DNA of 37,130 nucleotides, taken from positions 1-37,130 of the forward strand of contig JBDRKQ010000005.1 in NCBI GenBank assembly GCA_043813895.1, in the 5' to 3' direction. The stretch is from CAZTAR01 sp043813895. GTDB lineage: Bacteria > Planctomycetota > Phycisphaerae > UBA1845 > UTPLA1. The notes beneath the pieces were generated by a model, which saw only the letters and a list, made by a program, of their open reading frames with translations, did no database searches and was not told where the DNA came from. Shown in pieces: positions 21,793-30,501 of this stretch. Each line of letters opens with the position of its first letter. Position 1 is the first letter of the stretch. Made by a program: the position numbers and the translations under genes.

Positions 21793-23701
21793 CACGATTC
21801 TCCTTGCATTTGTCAGGGCCGCCCACTGGAAGCAGCATGTGAAAGGCGGCGCCCCGATCGGGTTCAGATGTCACTTCGATCGTTCCGTTATGTAGGCTAA
21901 CAACCCTCGCGGTGAGTGCCAACCCCAACCCCGTGCCCTTGTTCTTCTTCGTGCTGAAAAAGGGCGTGAAGATGTTGTCCTTGACTTCCTCGGGCATTCC
22001 GGGGCCGTTATCACGGATCTCGATCGCGAGCTTTCCGGATCCCTCGTCGTATGTCGCCGCCAGGTCGATCCGCGGCGACGCGCCCTCCGGGTACTCCTTC
22101 GACAGGCAGGCGTCCATCGCATTGGAAACGATGTCCATGATGGCCGAGTAGATCAAGTTCGAATCGCAGTAGACGTCCGGCAGCTCGGGAGGAACCGACG
22201 TGCTGAATCCGACACCCTTGGCTGAGGCCGCCTGGGCAATCGCGCTATCGATCTTCTCGATGATCTTGCCGACGGAAACCCACTCGAACTCGGGCTCCCA
22301 GCGTTTCACGTATCTCAGCATATCCTTGGAAAGCTCGGTGATGCTTGAGATCCCTTCCTCGACGATCTCCCATCCGTCCGCCAGCATCTCCTGGTCGGCC
22401 TTCTTGATTCCCGTTTTCACCATGTAGGAGCCGCCTTTGAGCAGGCTCAGCATGTTCTTCAGAGCATGTTGGAGCCCGACAAAGGACTGGCCGATGGCGG
22501 TGAATCTCTCGGACTGAATGAGCTTCCGCTGGAGCCGCTTCTCGTTGGTGACGTCCTTGCCAATGGCGAAGGTGCCGAGGTGGAACTCGTATGGTCCGCG
22601 CAGGCGAGAGAGGGAAAAGATGATGTCTCGGATTTCACCGCTCTTCGCCAGGAATCGCGTCTCGTAGTTGGCGACGTGATCAGAGCCCTTCAATCGCGCG
22701 ATGACGACATCCCTTTCCAGCGGGTCGGCGAAGAGCTTCGCGACGGGCTGGTCGATGACCTCTTCCCTGGCGTACCCCAGCACCTTCTCGGCGCCGGTGT
22801 TGAAGGTCTGGATGAAGCCCGCCCGGTTTACCGTGACGATGATATCCGCCGAACTCTCCAGGATGCCTTCGAGGTAGTCCTTGGTCTCCCTGAGCTTGCA
22901 GAGCAAGAGCTCGAACTTGGAGGTCATGTCATTGAAGGACTCCGCCGCAGTGGCGAATTCGTCTTTTCGCCGCACGTCCATCCTGAAATCGAGATCACCG
23001 CCGGCGATCCGCTTCATGCCCGTTATCAGGCTCCTCAGCGGCCGATCCAGGAGGCGACCCACCATGAACCACGTGCCGAGCGTGCCCAGCAGAATGGCGA
23101 TCAGGGCCGCAACGACCGTCTGCGAGTTGCGGGTGGAGGTGAGCACGTCGACTTGGTGCAGCGAGTAGTCCGCCTGCAGGAAACCCAGGACGGGGGGCGC
23201 GTCGGCGTGGGCATGGCAAGCAGCCGTGCTGCAGGTCGCCTCGTTGAGGATCGGAGTGATGACGGAGACGGCCCGGGTTCCATCCGGCAGTTCCACGATC
23301 TCGTCGTGATGCGAAACCGCAGCGCCGTCGAAGGGATCGTCGTACCTGTGGCACACCTGGCACGATCGGGACTCCCGAGGAAGCCTCTCCTCGCCGGCAT
23401 CGTACGCGGACCCCGCGATCCGCCCTTCGTGAGAAACGAGGCGCATTTCTCTGTAGGCAGGGTTGTCCTTCACGAGGCTGCCGATGATTTCTTTGATGCT
23501 CTCGTTGTCCCGAGCCATGAGCGGCTTCTTGATGCTCTGCCAGATCGTGGCGGAGTTGAACCGGCATTGATCTCGCGCCGAGGCCAAGGCGTAGTGTTCA
23601 TCGACGCGGTTGTTGACGTATGCCAGAATCACGAAGACGACCAGGATGATCGCGATGAAGACGGCGCTCAGCTTCCAGACGATGAGACTTCTTCGGAACA
23701 T
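21764..23701 (-). CDS. Membrane sensor histidine kinase with c-type haem motifs
   Basis: 645 residues. Membrane helices lie at about 8-28 and 195-215. The periplasmic sensor domain between them has CQVCH (Cys114, Cys117, His118), a canonical haem-c motif, and CSTAACH (Cys157, Cys162, His163), a CX4CH form known in some multihaem cytochromes. A HAMP linker follows (217-265), then a PAS domain (about 275-385) and a kinase core: H-box LQHALKNML with His412, N-box DIVSNAMDAC, G1 DNGPGMP, F-box FTPFFSTK and G2 GTGLGLAL. It probably senses redox state or a small ligand through haem and signals to the overlapping single-domain regulator. The haem loading is inferred from motifs. Confidence 0.92.
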   Translation of the reverse strand: MFRRSLIVWKLSAVFIAIILVVFVILAYVNNRVDEHYALASARDQCRFNSATIWQSIKKPLMARDNESIKEIIGSLVKDNPAYREMRLVSHEGRIAGSAYDAGEERLPRESRSCQVCHRYDDPFDGAAVSHHDEIVELPDGTRAVSVITPILNEATCSTAACHAHADAPPVLGFLQADYSLHQVDVLTSTRNSQTVVAALIAILLGTLGTWFMVGRLLDRPLRSLITGMKRIAGGDLDFRMDVRRKDEFATAAESFNDMTSKFELLLCKLRETKDYLEGILESSADIIVTVNRAGFIQTFNTGAEKVLGYAREEVIDQPVAKLFADPLERDVVIARLKGSDHVANYETRFLAKSGEIRDIIFSLSRLRGPYEFHLGTFAIGKDVTNEKRLQRKLIQSERFTAIGQSFVGLQHALKNMLSLLKGGSYMVKTGIKKADQEMLADGWEIVEEGISSITELSKDMLRYVKRWEPEFEWVSVGKIIEKIDSAIAQAASAKGVGFSTSVPPELPDVYCDSNLIYSAIMDIVSNAMDACLSKEYPEGASPRIDLAATYDEGSGKLAIEIRDNGPGMPEEVKDNIFTPFFSTKKNKGTGLGLALTARVVSLHNGTIEVTSEPDRGAAFHMLLPVGGPDKCKENRDGEKGDGHR

Positions 23702-24064
23702 GAGGCACTCGGGTCCGTGAGATTCTCGCGACTGACCGAGGCAGATCGAGAGAAGGCTGCCGAAGACACCACCGCATTGTATGCGGATAAGCTCATTCCG
23801 GCAAAGTGGTTCGGCTTCCAGACCTGCGGCTCAGCCCCGGTTCGGTCTGCGCCAAGGGAGTCACCAGACGCACGCCTCGCGCCTGCACGATGCACTTTCT
23901 GGGTACCGGTTCGGGGGCCGAGAATGTGCTTTCGGCTCAGCACCCGATGATCGCGGGGCGCGCCGTTTCCCACGGGAACGAGATCGCGTTTTCTGAGCAG
24001 CAAGTCCCGGCCCATTGCCGGGCAGCCCGGTTCGGAATCGGCCCGACGTTGTATAATGCGGCCG
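23702..24064. other. Divergent spacer between kinase and rlmI-like genes
   Basis: About 360 bases with no gene seen. It has a degenerate repeat-family-C unit (about 23915-23938) and, at its right end, the -10 element of the rlmI-like gene. Confidence 0.4.
24052..24057 (+). promoter_or_regulatory. -10 element placing the start of transcription at the rlmI ATG
   Basis: A perfect TATAAT ends at 24057. Transcription should begin 7-8 bases later, at 24064-24065, which is the ATG at 24065-24067. No good -35 is seen at the usual spacing (closest is TTCGGA at 24031-24036, 15 bases). The layout predicts a leaderless mRNA. Confidence 0.6.
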
Positions 24065-25264
24065 ATGACACCTTCCGGCGATCAAAGAGGCGGCTCCGCC
24101 AAGGCCGGGCCGTGGGTGAAGCTGCGCTCGGCGAAGTTCCATACCTTCATCTATCGGAGAATGGTGGATGAGGCGTCGCCGGACGCGGTGGCGGGGAACT
24201 GCGTGACTGTCTTCGACCGGCACCGCGAGGTGTTCGGTCACGGTCTGTATAACCCCCGATCTCAAATTGCCATTCGTATGCTGAACTTCGACGCTGCGCC
24301 GGTGGATACGGCGTTCTGGCAGCGCTCGATCGAGCGCGCCGTGGGCCTGCGTATGCAGACGCTCCGGTTGGGCGAGACAACAGAGGCGTATCGGCTGGTT
24401 CATGCGGAAGGGGACGGGCTCAGCGGGTTGATCGTGGATCGCTACGGCGACGTGCTCGCGGTCGAGGTGACGAGTCTCGGCATCTGGCGGCTGATCGGCG
24501 AACTGTTGCCGATGTTGCACGCGGCGGCGGGGACGCGGCATCATTCTGTGAACGTGGATGAACGTGTGCAGCGACAGGAGGGCTTTGTCGCCAAGCCGAT
24601 CCGCAGCGACGGCATGCCGACATCGGTGAAGATCGTCGAGAACGGCGTGCGGTTCGAGGTTCGTTTTGATGCTCGCCACAAGACGGGCTTCTTCTGCGAC
24701 CAACGGGACAACCGGCAGCGCATGGCGCGCCTGGCGAAGGGGGCCGAGGTGCTCGATGTGTGCTGCTTCTCGGGCGGGTTTGGCGTCGCCGCCAAGGCGA
24801 TCGGGGACGCGAAGGCCGTGACTTGCGTGGACATCGACGAGGACGCAGTAGACCTCGCCCGACACAACGCCAACCTGAACCAGACGCGCGTGGAAACGAC
24901 CCAGGCCGACGCCTTTGCCTATATGCGGCAGATGCAGGTGAACGGGCGACAGTATGACCTGGTGGTGCTGGACCCGCCGAAGCTCATCTTCGGGCGAAAC
25001 GACCTGGGCGAAGGGCGTGGTAAGTATTTCGACCTCAATCGGCTGGCGGCAAGCCTGGTTCGGCCGGGCGGCGTGCTGCTGACGTGTTCGTGCAGCGGCG
25101 CGATGGAACGGGATGATTTCGTGGGCCTGACAACCGGCGCCGCGCGACAGGCCGGAAGAGAGTGCCAGATCCTTGACATCACCGGGGCCGGGCCGGATCA
25201 CCCCGTCTCGCCGCGCTGCCCGGAGTCGGCTTACTTGAAATGTGTTTGGCTGCGGATGTGCTGA
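24065..25264 (+). CDS. rlmI: Class I SAM-dependent rRNA methyltransferase, RlmI-like
   Basis: 399 residues from ATG 24065; an ATG three codons earlier overlaps the -10 box and cannot lie on the mRNA. An N-terminal PUA domain (about 18-90, with GHGLYNPRSQIAIRML) leads into the EEHD-like middle region and the Rossmann methyltransferase domain: FFCDQRDNR (about 213-221), SAM loop VLDVCCFSGGFGVAAKA, acidic VDIDEDAV and catalytic DPPK followed by LLTCSCSG with the nucleophilic Cys. This is the pattern of RlmI (YccW), which makes m5C1962 in 23S rRNA. A related RlmK/L-type specificity cannot be excluded. Confidence 0.9.
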   Translation: MTPSGDQRGGSAKAGPWVKLRSAKFHTFIYRRMVDEASPDAVAGNCVTVFDRHREVFGHGLYNPRSQIAIRMLNFDAAPVDTAFWQRSIERAVGLRMQTLRLGETTEAYRLVHAEGDGLSGLIVDRYGDVLAVEVTSLGIWRLIGELLPMLHAAAGTRHHSVNVDERVQRQEGFVAKPIRSDGMPTSVKIVENGVRFEVRFDARHKTGFFCDQRDNRQRMARLAKGAEVLDVCCFSGGFGVAAKAIGDAKAVTCVDIDEDAVDLARHNANLNQTRVETTQADAFAYMRQMQVNGRQYDLVVLDPPKLIFGRNDLGEGRGKYFDLNRLAASLVRPGGVLLTCSCSGAMERDDFVGLTTGAARQAGRECQILDITGAGPDHPVSPRCPESAYLKCVWLRMC

Positions 25265-25510
25265 CGGATACCCAATGTCATTAGGCTCATGACCCGGAGG
25301 AGAGATCGCTTTCCTGACCAGCATGAACCGCGAAATCCGCGCACCACGGCGGTCTTCTTGTGGAGGGCGGCGCCGACGAAGTTCATGGGAAGCACGTTAT
25401 CTGGAAACAGGTAGTCCAATACGACTAACCACGGCTTACCATGAACCCAAGGCGCTCCTTGGGCCCATTGGCGGCCTCCGCTTCATAGCTCCAACTAACT
25501 GGTCGGAGCC
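25265..25510. other. Spacer with hairpin between convergent genes
   Basis: No gene is seen. CCCAAGG/CCTTGGG (25446-25452, 25457-25463) forms a 7-bp hairpin that could end transcription from the efflux operon on the minus strand, though without a T-run. Confidence 0.35.
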
Positions 25511-25852
25511 TCACGGCTTCGCATCGCCAGCCGGAACTGCGGCGTCAGGGCCGTGGTCCAGGTTGCCGCCATCCTGGCGCTCTGTGGGAGCATCCACAAC
25601 CGGTCCAGAGGGAGAGTCAGGCAGAGGGCGAACCGGGCAGCCTTCCGGCAAACCGTATCCGCCTTCAGTGACCACGAGGTCTCCGGTGGAAAGCCCGTCT
25701 GTGACCTGAACGAATTCCCTTGCCTCCACGCCCACGACGACTTCGGTTTCAAAGGCCTTGCTGTCGCGCAGAACGGTCACGACCGGCGGGCCGTCGCGCT
25801 TTACGCATCACTCCATGCCGCGCAAAGATCGGTGGACAAGGACGGTCTCGCC
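25511..25852 (-). pseudogene. C-terminal remnant of an RND adaptor (membrane-fusion) protein
   Basis: Directly behind the RND pump stop, and in the same frame, the minus strand reads GETVLVHRSLRGME, a TGA stop (25810-25808), then CVKRDGPPVVTVLRDSKAFE, VVVGVEAREFVQVTDGLSTG and DLVVTEGGYGLPEGCPVR. This is the periplasmic C-terminal domain of a CusB/HlyD-type adaptor, about 110 codons. The rest of the adaptor (lipoyl and hairpin domains) is absent. A GTG at 25780 could start an 89-residue product, but has no ribosome site. A full adaptor gene exists upstream (28994-30304), so this is probably the remains of a second one. Confidence 0.65.
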
Positions 25853-28800
25853 TTACTCCTGGGCTGATTCAAAGCGGGCAAAATGCACTGCAAGCGTTGG
25901 CAGGATCAGCAGATTCAGCAGCGTCGAGGTGATTAGGCCGCCGAGGATGACGATGGCCATCGGGCCTTCGATCTCCCGTCCGACCTCGCCGGAACCCCAG
26001 GCGATCGGGGCCAGGCCGAGACCGGTGACCAGGGCGGTCATGAGGATGGGCAAGAGCCGTTCGGAGGCGCCTCGGAGGGCGGTTGCGGTATTCCAGGGCA
26101 TCCCTTCGCGAATCACGAGGTGCTCAAAGTGGGAGATCATCATCACTGAGTTGCGCATGGTGATGCCGAAGAGAGTGACGAACCCGACGATCGAACCGAT
26201 GGACAGCAAGCCGCCCGTCAGGGCTACGGCCAAGACGCCGCCGACGAAAGCGAAGGGCAGATTGGCCAGCACCAGCAACAGGCGGCGGCCCTGACGGAAG
26301 ACCGACGCCAGCAGCATTAGGACGGCTACGCCGGCAATCGAGGAGTGAAGGAGAATCTCGTTGCGGGCCTCCGTTCGGGCCTCGGCCGTTCCACCGAAGA
26401 CGGCGTAGGTTCCGGCGGGCATGGCGGCCTTCGACACCTTCTCCTTGATTTCGGCGACGAAACTGGCGACATCGCGGTTTTCGACGTTGCACGTCACCGC
26501 CTGACGCCGCCTGGCCCCGTCGTGCAAGATCATGTAGCGGCCGGTCCTTGGCGTGAAGTCAACAAGTTCGCTGAGCGGAACGTAAACGCCGTCCCGGCTG
26601 CGCAGCATCGTCGCACCGACCATCTCGGGCTCTTGTCGATATTCAGGGGCAAGAATGACCGCGATATCAAAGACTTTGCTGCCTTCATAAGTCTGGGCGA
26701 CGGTCGTGCCTTGGTACGCCGTCTGCATTGCTGAGAGCACTTCGACCGGTTGAAAGCCGAATTGCCCGAGCCGGTCGCGGCGAAGTTGGGCGACAACTTG
26801 CGGCGCGCCGGGCGGCGAGGCGACGCGAACGTCCACGGCCCCTCTAGTGCCGGCAATCATCTTGGCGATCTCTTCCGCCTTGGCGTCCAGCGCATCCAAG
26901 TCCTCGCCATAAAGGCTCACAACGACAGCCGACGTCTCGCCACTGATGGTCTCTCCGATGCGGTCCTCCAAGAAGGTGACGGCTTCTGAACTGACGCCGG
27001 GATATGATTCGAGGAGACTGCGAATCTGCTCCTGCACGTGTTCCTGGTCTTCGCCGGGCACGTCGGGTTTCAACTCGACGTGGAGTTCGCTGCGGTGTGG
27101 ACCCCAGGGATCCTCACCCAGTTCCGCCCTGCCTGCTTGGTGTTCGACGGTCGCGATGACCGGTTCCCCGTCGATCTTCACGTCCTCCAGGAGGCCCTTT
27201 GAGATACCTTGCCCAAGCCGCATCATCTCGGGAAGCGATGTGCCCGGCACGGTCGACGCCGCGAGCACGAAATGGCCTTCGCGAAAGGCGGGCAGGAACT
27301 CGCCGCCGAACGTGGCGACTAGGCCGAGCGAAGCCAGGCAGACGGCGGCTCCGCTGATGATGACTGTCCGCGGGCGGCGCATCACGCGAACCATGATGCC
27401 GTTGTACGCCTCCTTGAGCAGCTGGATGGGCCTATGCTCGGCGAAACTGCCGGCGGCCTTAGGGAGCAGCATCAGTGAAAGGGCCGGCGTCACTGTCAGT
27501 GCCACACCCAAAGAAGCCAGGATGGCCAGGATGTAGGCCACGCCGAGGGGGGCGAACATCTTGCCCTGTAAGCCGGAGAGAGTGAGGACGGGCACGAAGA
27601 CCATGACGACGACAAACGTGGCGTAGACAACGGCCTGTCGAACCTCCAGCGAGGCGTCGAGGACAACGCGGAGAAGCGGCTTGGGCTCGACGGCGGCGCG
27701 GTTCTCCCGCAGGCGGCGGAAGATGTTCTCCACGTCAATGATGGCATCGTCTACGACCTCGCCAATGGCGATGGCCAGGCCGCCGAGGGTGATCGTGTTA
27801 AGCGTCTGGCCCATCCAATCCAGCACGATGACGGCCACCAGGAGAGATAGCGGGATCGCGGTAATCGAGATAGCCGCAGCCCGCAGGTTGAGCAGGAACA
27901 AGAAGAGGACGATCACGACCAGGACGCCGCCAAGGAGCAAGGCCGCGCGTACGTGATGAATCGCGGCTTCGATGAACGTCGCCGGCCGGTGGAGCCGCGG
28001 GTAGAGCGTGATTCCCTCGGCCTCCAAGGCGGGCTTCATCTCCTCCAGGGCCTTCTCCGCCGCCTCTGTGACTTCCATGGTGTTGGAGCCGTACTGGCTC
28101 AGGAGTTTCACCAGGACACCAGGCCGGCCCTGTATCGTGGCGTCGCCATATTTCGGGGCCGGCGCGGCTGTCACGCGGGCCACATCCGACAAGCGGACGC
28201 TGAGGCCGTCCGCGCGAGCCAGGAGCGTCCCGCCCAACTCCTCGGGGCTGATTGACTGTCCCTCAACCTGTATGACGACGCGCTGGTTGTCCGTCTCGAC
28301 GTACCCCGCCCCACGAGCGCCGGTCGCCTGCTGAGCCGCGGTCAGAACATCCTCGATTGACAAGTCGAGGGCCAGAAGTCGATCCGGCAAAACCTGGATC
28401 TGGAGTTGTCGCACTTCGCCACCCATGATGCCGACGTCTGCGATGCCGGGAACCGCCTGCAACCGGGGGCGAAGGGTCCAGTCAGCGAAGGATCGCAACT
28501 CCATGAGGCTCAGCTTGTCGGAGACCAAGCCGATCTTGAGCAAGTCCATCGTGGAGGAAGTCAGCGGCGTCAGCTTGGGGCTCTTGACGCCTTCAGGGAG
28601 CGTGCCGGCGATGGCGGCCAGTTGCTCGCCGAGCATCTGGCGGGCAATGAAGATGTCGGTGCCTTCCTTGAAGACGGCGTTGACGATGGATAAGCCTTGG
28701 ATCGACTGCGAGCGGACGTCTTCGATATCGGTGACGCCGATGACGGCACTCTCAACCGGCAGTGTGACGATGGCCTCGACCTGCTCGGGGGAGAGACCCG

Positions 28801-28960
28801 GGGCCTCGGTCTGGATGCAGGCTTGCGGCTGCACGAAGTCGGGGAAGACGTCCAGCTTGGCGTGAATCGTCTTGTACACGCCGTAGCCCACGAGCAGGCA
28901 GGCCAGGGCGACAACCACGCCGCGGTGCCGAAGAGAGAAGCCGACAAGATACTGAAGCAT
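25853..28960 (-). CDS. Heavy-metal efflux RND pump (CusA/CzcA family)
   Basis: 1035 residues, full length for an HME-RND inner-membrane proton/cation antiporter that drives the tripartite pump. The first helix (about 12-30) is followed by porter domains (DVFPDFVQPQACIQTEAPGL, 37-56). TM4 carries the charged family motif GLAIAIGEVVDDAIIDVEN (394-412; Asp404, Asp405, Glu411), and the second half repeats the pattern up to VGFVTLFGITMRNSVMMISH. The metal cannot be read safely by eye. The CusR-like regulator and boxes favour Cu/Ag, but Zn/Co/Cd (CzcA type) remains possible. It starts 33 bases after the adaptor gene and is followed at once by a decayed adaptor fragment. Confidence 0.93.
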   Translation of the reverse strand: MLQYLVGFSLRHRGVVVALACLLVGYGVYKTIHAKLDVFPDFVQPQACIQTEAPGLSPEQVEAIVTLPVESAVIGVTDIEDVRSQSIQGLSIVNAVFKEGTDIFIARQMLGEQLAAIAGTLPEGVKSPKLTPLTSSTMDLLKIGLVSDKLSLMELRSFADWTLRPRLQAVPGIADVGIMGGEVRQLQIQVLPDRLLALDLSIEDVLTAAQQATGARGAGYVETDNQRVVIQVEGQSISPEELGGTLLARADGLSVRLSDVARVTAAPAPKYGDATIQGRPGVLVKLLSQYGSNTMEVTEAAEKALEEMKPALEAEGITLYPRLHRPATFIEAAIHHVRAALLLGGVLVVIVLFLFLLNLRAAAISITAIPLSLLVAVIVLDWMGQTLNTITLGGLAIAIGEVVDDAIIDVENIFRRLRENRAAVEPKPLLRVVLDASLEVRQAVVYATFVVVMVFVPVLTLSGLQGKMFAPLGVAYILAILASLGVALTVTPALSLMLLPKAAGSFAEHRPIQLLKEAYNGIMVRVMRRPRTVIISGAAVCLASLGLVATFGGEFLPAFREGHFVLAASTVPGTSLPEMMRLGQGISKGLLEDVKIDGEPVIATVEHQAGRAELGEDPWGPHRSELHVELKPDVPGEDQEHVQEQIRSLLESYPGVSSEAVTFLEDRIGETISGETSAVVVSLYGEDLDALDAKAEEIAKMIAGTRGAVDVRVASPPGAPQVVAQLRRDRLGQFGFQPVEVLSAMQTAYQGTTVAQTYEGSKVFDIAVILAPEYRQEPEMVGATMLRSRDGVYVPLSELVDFTPRTGRYMILHDGARRRQAVTCNVENRDVASFVAEIKEKVSKAAMPAGTYAVFGGTAEARTEARNEILLHSSIAGVAVLMLLASVFRQGRRLLLVLANLPFAFVGGVLAVALTGGLLSIGSIVGFVTLFGITMRNSVMMISHFEHLVIREGMPWNTATALRGASERLLPILMTALVTGLGLAPIAWGSGEVGREIEGPMAIVILGGLITSTLLNLLILPTLAVHFARFESAQE

Positions 28961-28993
28961 GAAGCTGTCTCAATCCTTGGCTGCCACCGTTGC

Positions 28994-30304
28994 CTACTCT
29001 TCGGCCTCTTCCTCGCGTTCAATCTGGGCCTTCAATTCCTCCGAGAGCAGCATCTGCGTCCCTCCGCTCACGACCTCATCCCCGGATGCAAAGCTCGAAG
29101 CAGCGAACCAGCCGCCATCACCAGGGCTGAGCAGAGTAGCTTCTCGGCGAGTGAATCGGTCGGCAGCCGTCTTCACGTAGACCCAGGTCAGACCGCCATA
29201 GCGAACGACCGCTCCTCGTGGGATCATCACGCCGGTCAAGGCCGGCCCCGACACTTCCAGGTGGGCCACGACGGCCGCGCCCGGCCGCAACGGGGTCTCA
29301 CCAACGTTCACGCGCAGCAGAAAGGCCCGTCCCTGGGTCTTGTCCCCCACTGTGGGCGCCAAGCCGAGAGGCTCGACCGTCAGACTCAATCCCTCTTGTC
29401 CGACGACCGAGATGTGGGCCGAGACCACTCTACCGTCCACGTCTTCGCCCACGGGAACCTCGACCCGAGCGATGAGCTGCTCCAGGCCGGCGATTCGCAG
29501 CAAGGGTTGACCGCTTTCCACTGCCTCGTCGGGTTGAACCGGGGCCTCGACCACCTGTCCGCATCGTGGCACGATGAGAGGTTTGGTCGTCGTGGCCGTT
29601 TCGCGCTGAGCAAGCGCGCCTTCGATTATCCTCACGGTCTCCGTAGCGGCTTCCACTTGGGCTGCTTCGGATTTGACCTTGGCTTCTGCCTCCTCGACGG
29701 AGCGATCGGAAACGACGTTTCCCTGATCCCTAAGCTCTTTCTTGCTTTGGTAGGAGGCTCGGGCAGCTTCCAGAGAAGCTGCGGCGGAACTCATGTCCGC
29801 GCGAGCCGCAGCCAACCGGACGGCCATGTCGATCTGCTCCGCCGGTGTGAGGCGCGGGACGATATTCCCGACAATCGCGTCGGCGTCAACCGTCTCACCC
29901 AGCCGCGGCCAAGCCTTCGAAGCAGCGGCCCGCAGGACGCCCGCGATGGGGGATCGAAGCGTGAACGAAGAAGCCGGGTCCTCCATGACTGTCCCGTACG
30001 CCAGGACCGTGGGCTGGTGACTGGCCGAAGCGAGCGATTCCGTCCGCAGCCCGATTCGCTCTTGCGTTTCGTCGTCCAGCGTGATGACAGTCTCCCCGGT
30101 AGGAGACCGCGCGACGCGCGACACCTCGGCCTCATCACCGCCTTCTTCGTGTTCGGAACTCGACGCGTGTTCGGGCTCGGCTGCCGCCTCCGGCGCCGCG
30201 ACCTTCTCGGCGCTGCCGGCGCTTTGCGATCGACAGCTCGCCCCCAGAAGCAGGGCAACCGCGACTGCGACGACGACCCACGTCCATCTGTTTCTTGACG
30301 TCAT
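28994..30304 (-). CDS. RND efflux periplasmic adaptor (CusB/CzcB-like lipoprotein)
   Basis: 436 residues from the ATG at 30304, chosen because it gives an ideal lipoprotein signal (WVVVAVAVALLLGASC). An in-frame ATG at 30370 overlaps the stop of the tiny upstream gene as TGATG and would add 22 residues; translational coupling makes this a serious alternative. After a low-complexity Glu/Ala/His linker (about 30-60) come the barrel-sandwich region (FTLRSPIAGVLRAAASKAWP), a long coiled-coil hairpin rich in Ala, Glu and Lys (about 155-235), the second half of the lipoyl domain and the membrane-proximal domain ending in VVSGGTQMLLSEELKAQIE. It links the RND pump with the outer-membrane factor. Confidence 0.9.
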   Translation of the reverse strand: MTSRNRWTWVVVAVAVALLLGASCRSQSAGSAEKVAAPEAAAEPEHASSSEHEEGGDEAEVSRVARSPTGETVITLDDETQERIGLRTESLASASHQPTVLAYGTVMEDPASSFTLRSPIAGVLRAAASKAWPRLGETVDADAIVGNIVPRLTPAEQIDMAVRLAAARADMSSAAASLEAARASYQSKKELRDQGNVVSDRSVEEAEAKVKSEAAQVEAATETVRIIEGALAQRETATTTKPLIVPRCGQVVEAPVQPDEAVESGQPLLRIAGLEQLIARVEVPVGEDVDGRVVSAHISVVGQEGLSLTVEPLGLAPTVGDKTQGRAFLLRVNVGETPLRPGAAVVAHLEVSGPALTGVMIPRGAVVRYGGLTWVYVKTAADRFTRREATLLSPGDGGWFAASSFASGDEVVSGGTQMLLSEELKAQIEREEEAEE

Positions 30305-30369
30305 GCGAACAGGCTCATCAAAAACGGGCGCCCGCCAGAACCGACCCCCAGCGGTCTCTCCTCGCCGCA

Positions 30370-30489
30370 TCAAATCAGGAAGACGGCAAGGATCTGCCTG
30401 ACGAAACCTCCAAAGAACGAAAACAACATCCCTAAGAAATCGCTCATGGCCTGAAGAAGCTGGCTAATGGGATCAGAAGCTGAGTCCAT
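30370..30489 (-). CDS. Tiny membrane-associated protein in the efflux operon (39 residues)
   Basis: ATG at 30489 follows GGAG by eight bases; the product is MDSASDPISQLLQAMSDFLG, then MLFSFFGGFVRQILAVFLI. The second half is strongly hydrophobic or amphipathic with one Arg. The stop overlaps an ATG in the adaptor frame (TGATG). Its place between the OMF and adaptor genes, its ribosome site and the overlap suggest a real gene, perhaps a small accessory subunit of the pump. I know no family. Confidence 0.5.
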   Translation of the reverse strand: MDSASDPISQLLQAMSDFLGMLFSFFGGFVRQILAVFLI

Positions 30490-30501
30490 AAGTGGCACTC
30501 C

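Noticed and set aside
22466..23950. 494-codon plus-strand frame
   Set aside because: It is antisense to the histidine kinase, whose domains are unmistakable; long antisense frames are expected at high GC.
28697..30298. 533-codon plus-strand frame
   Set aside because: It is antisense to the RND pump and adaptor genes and has no family features.
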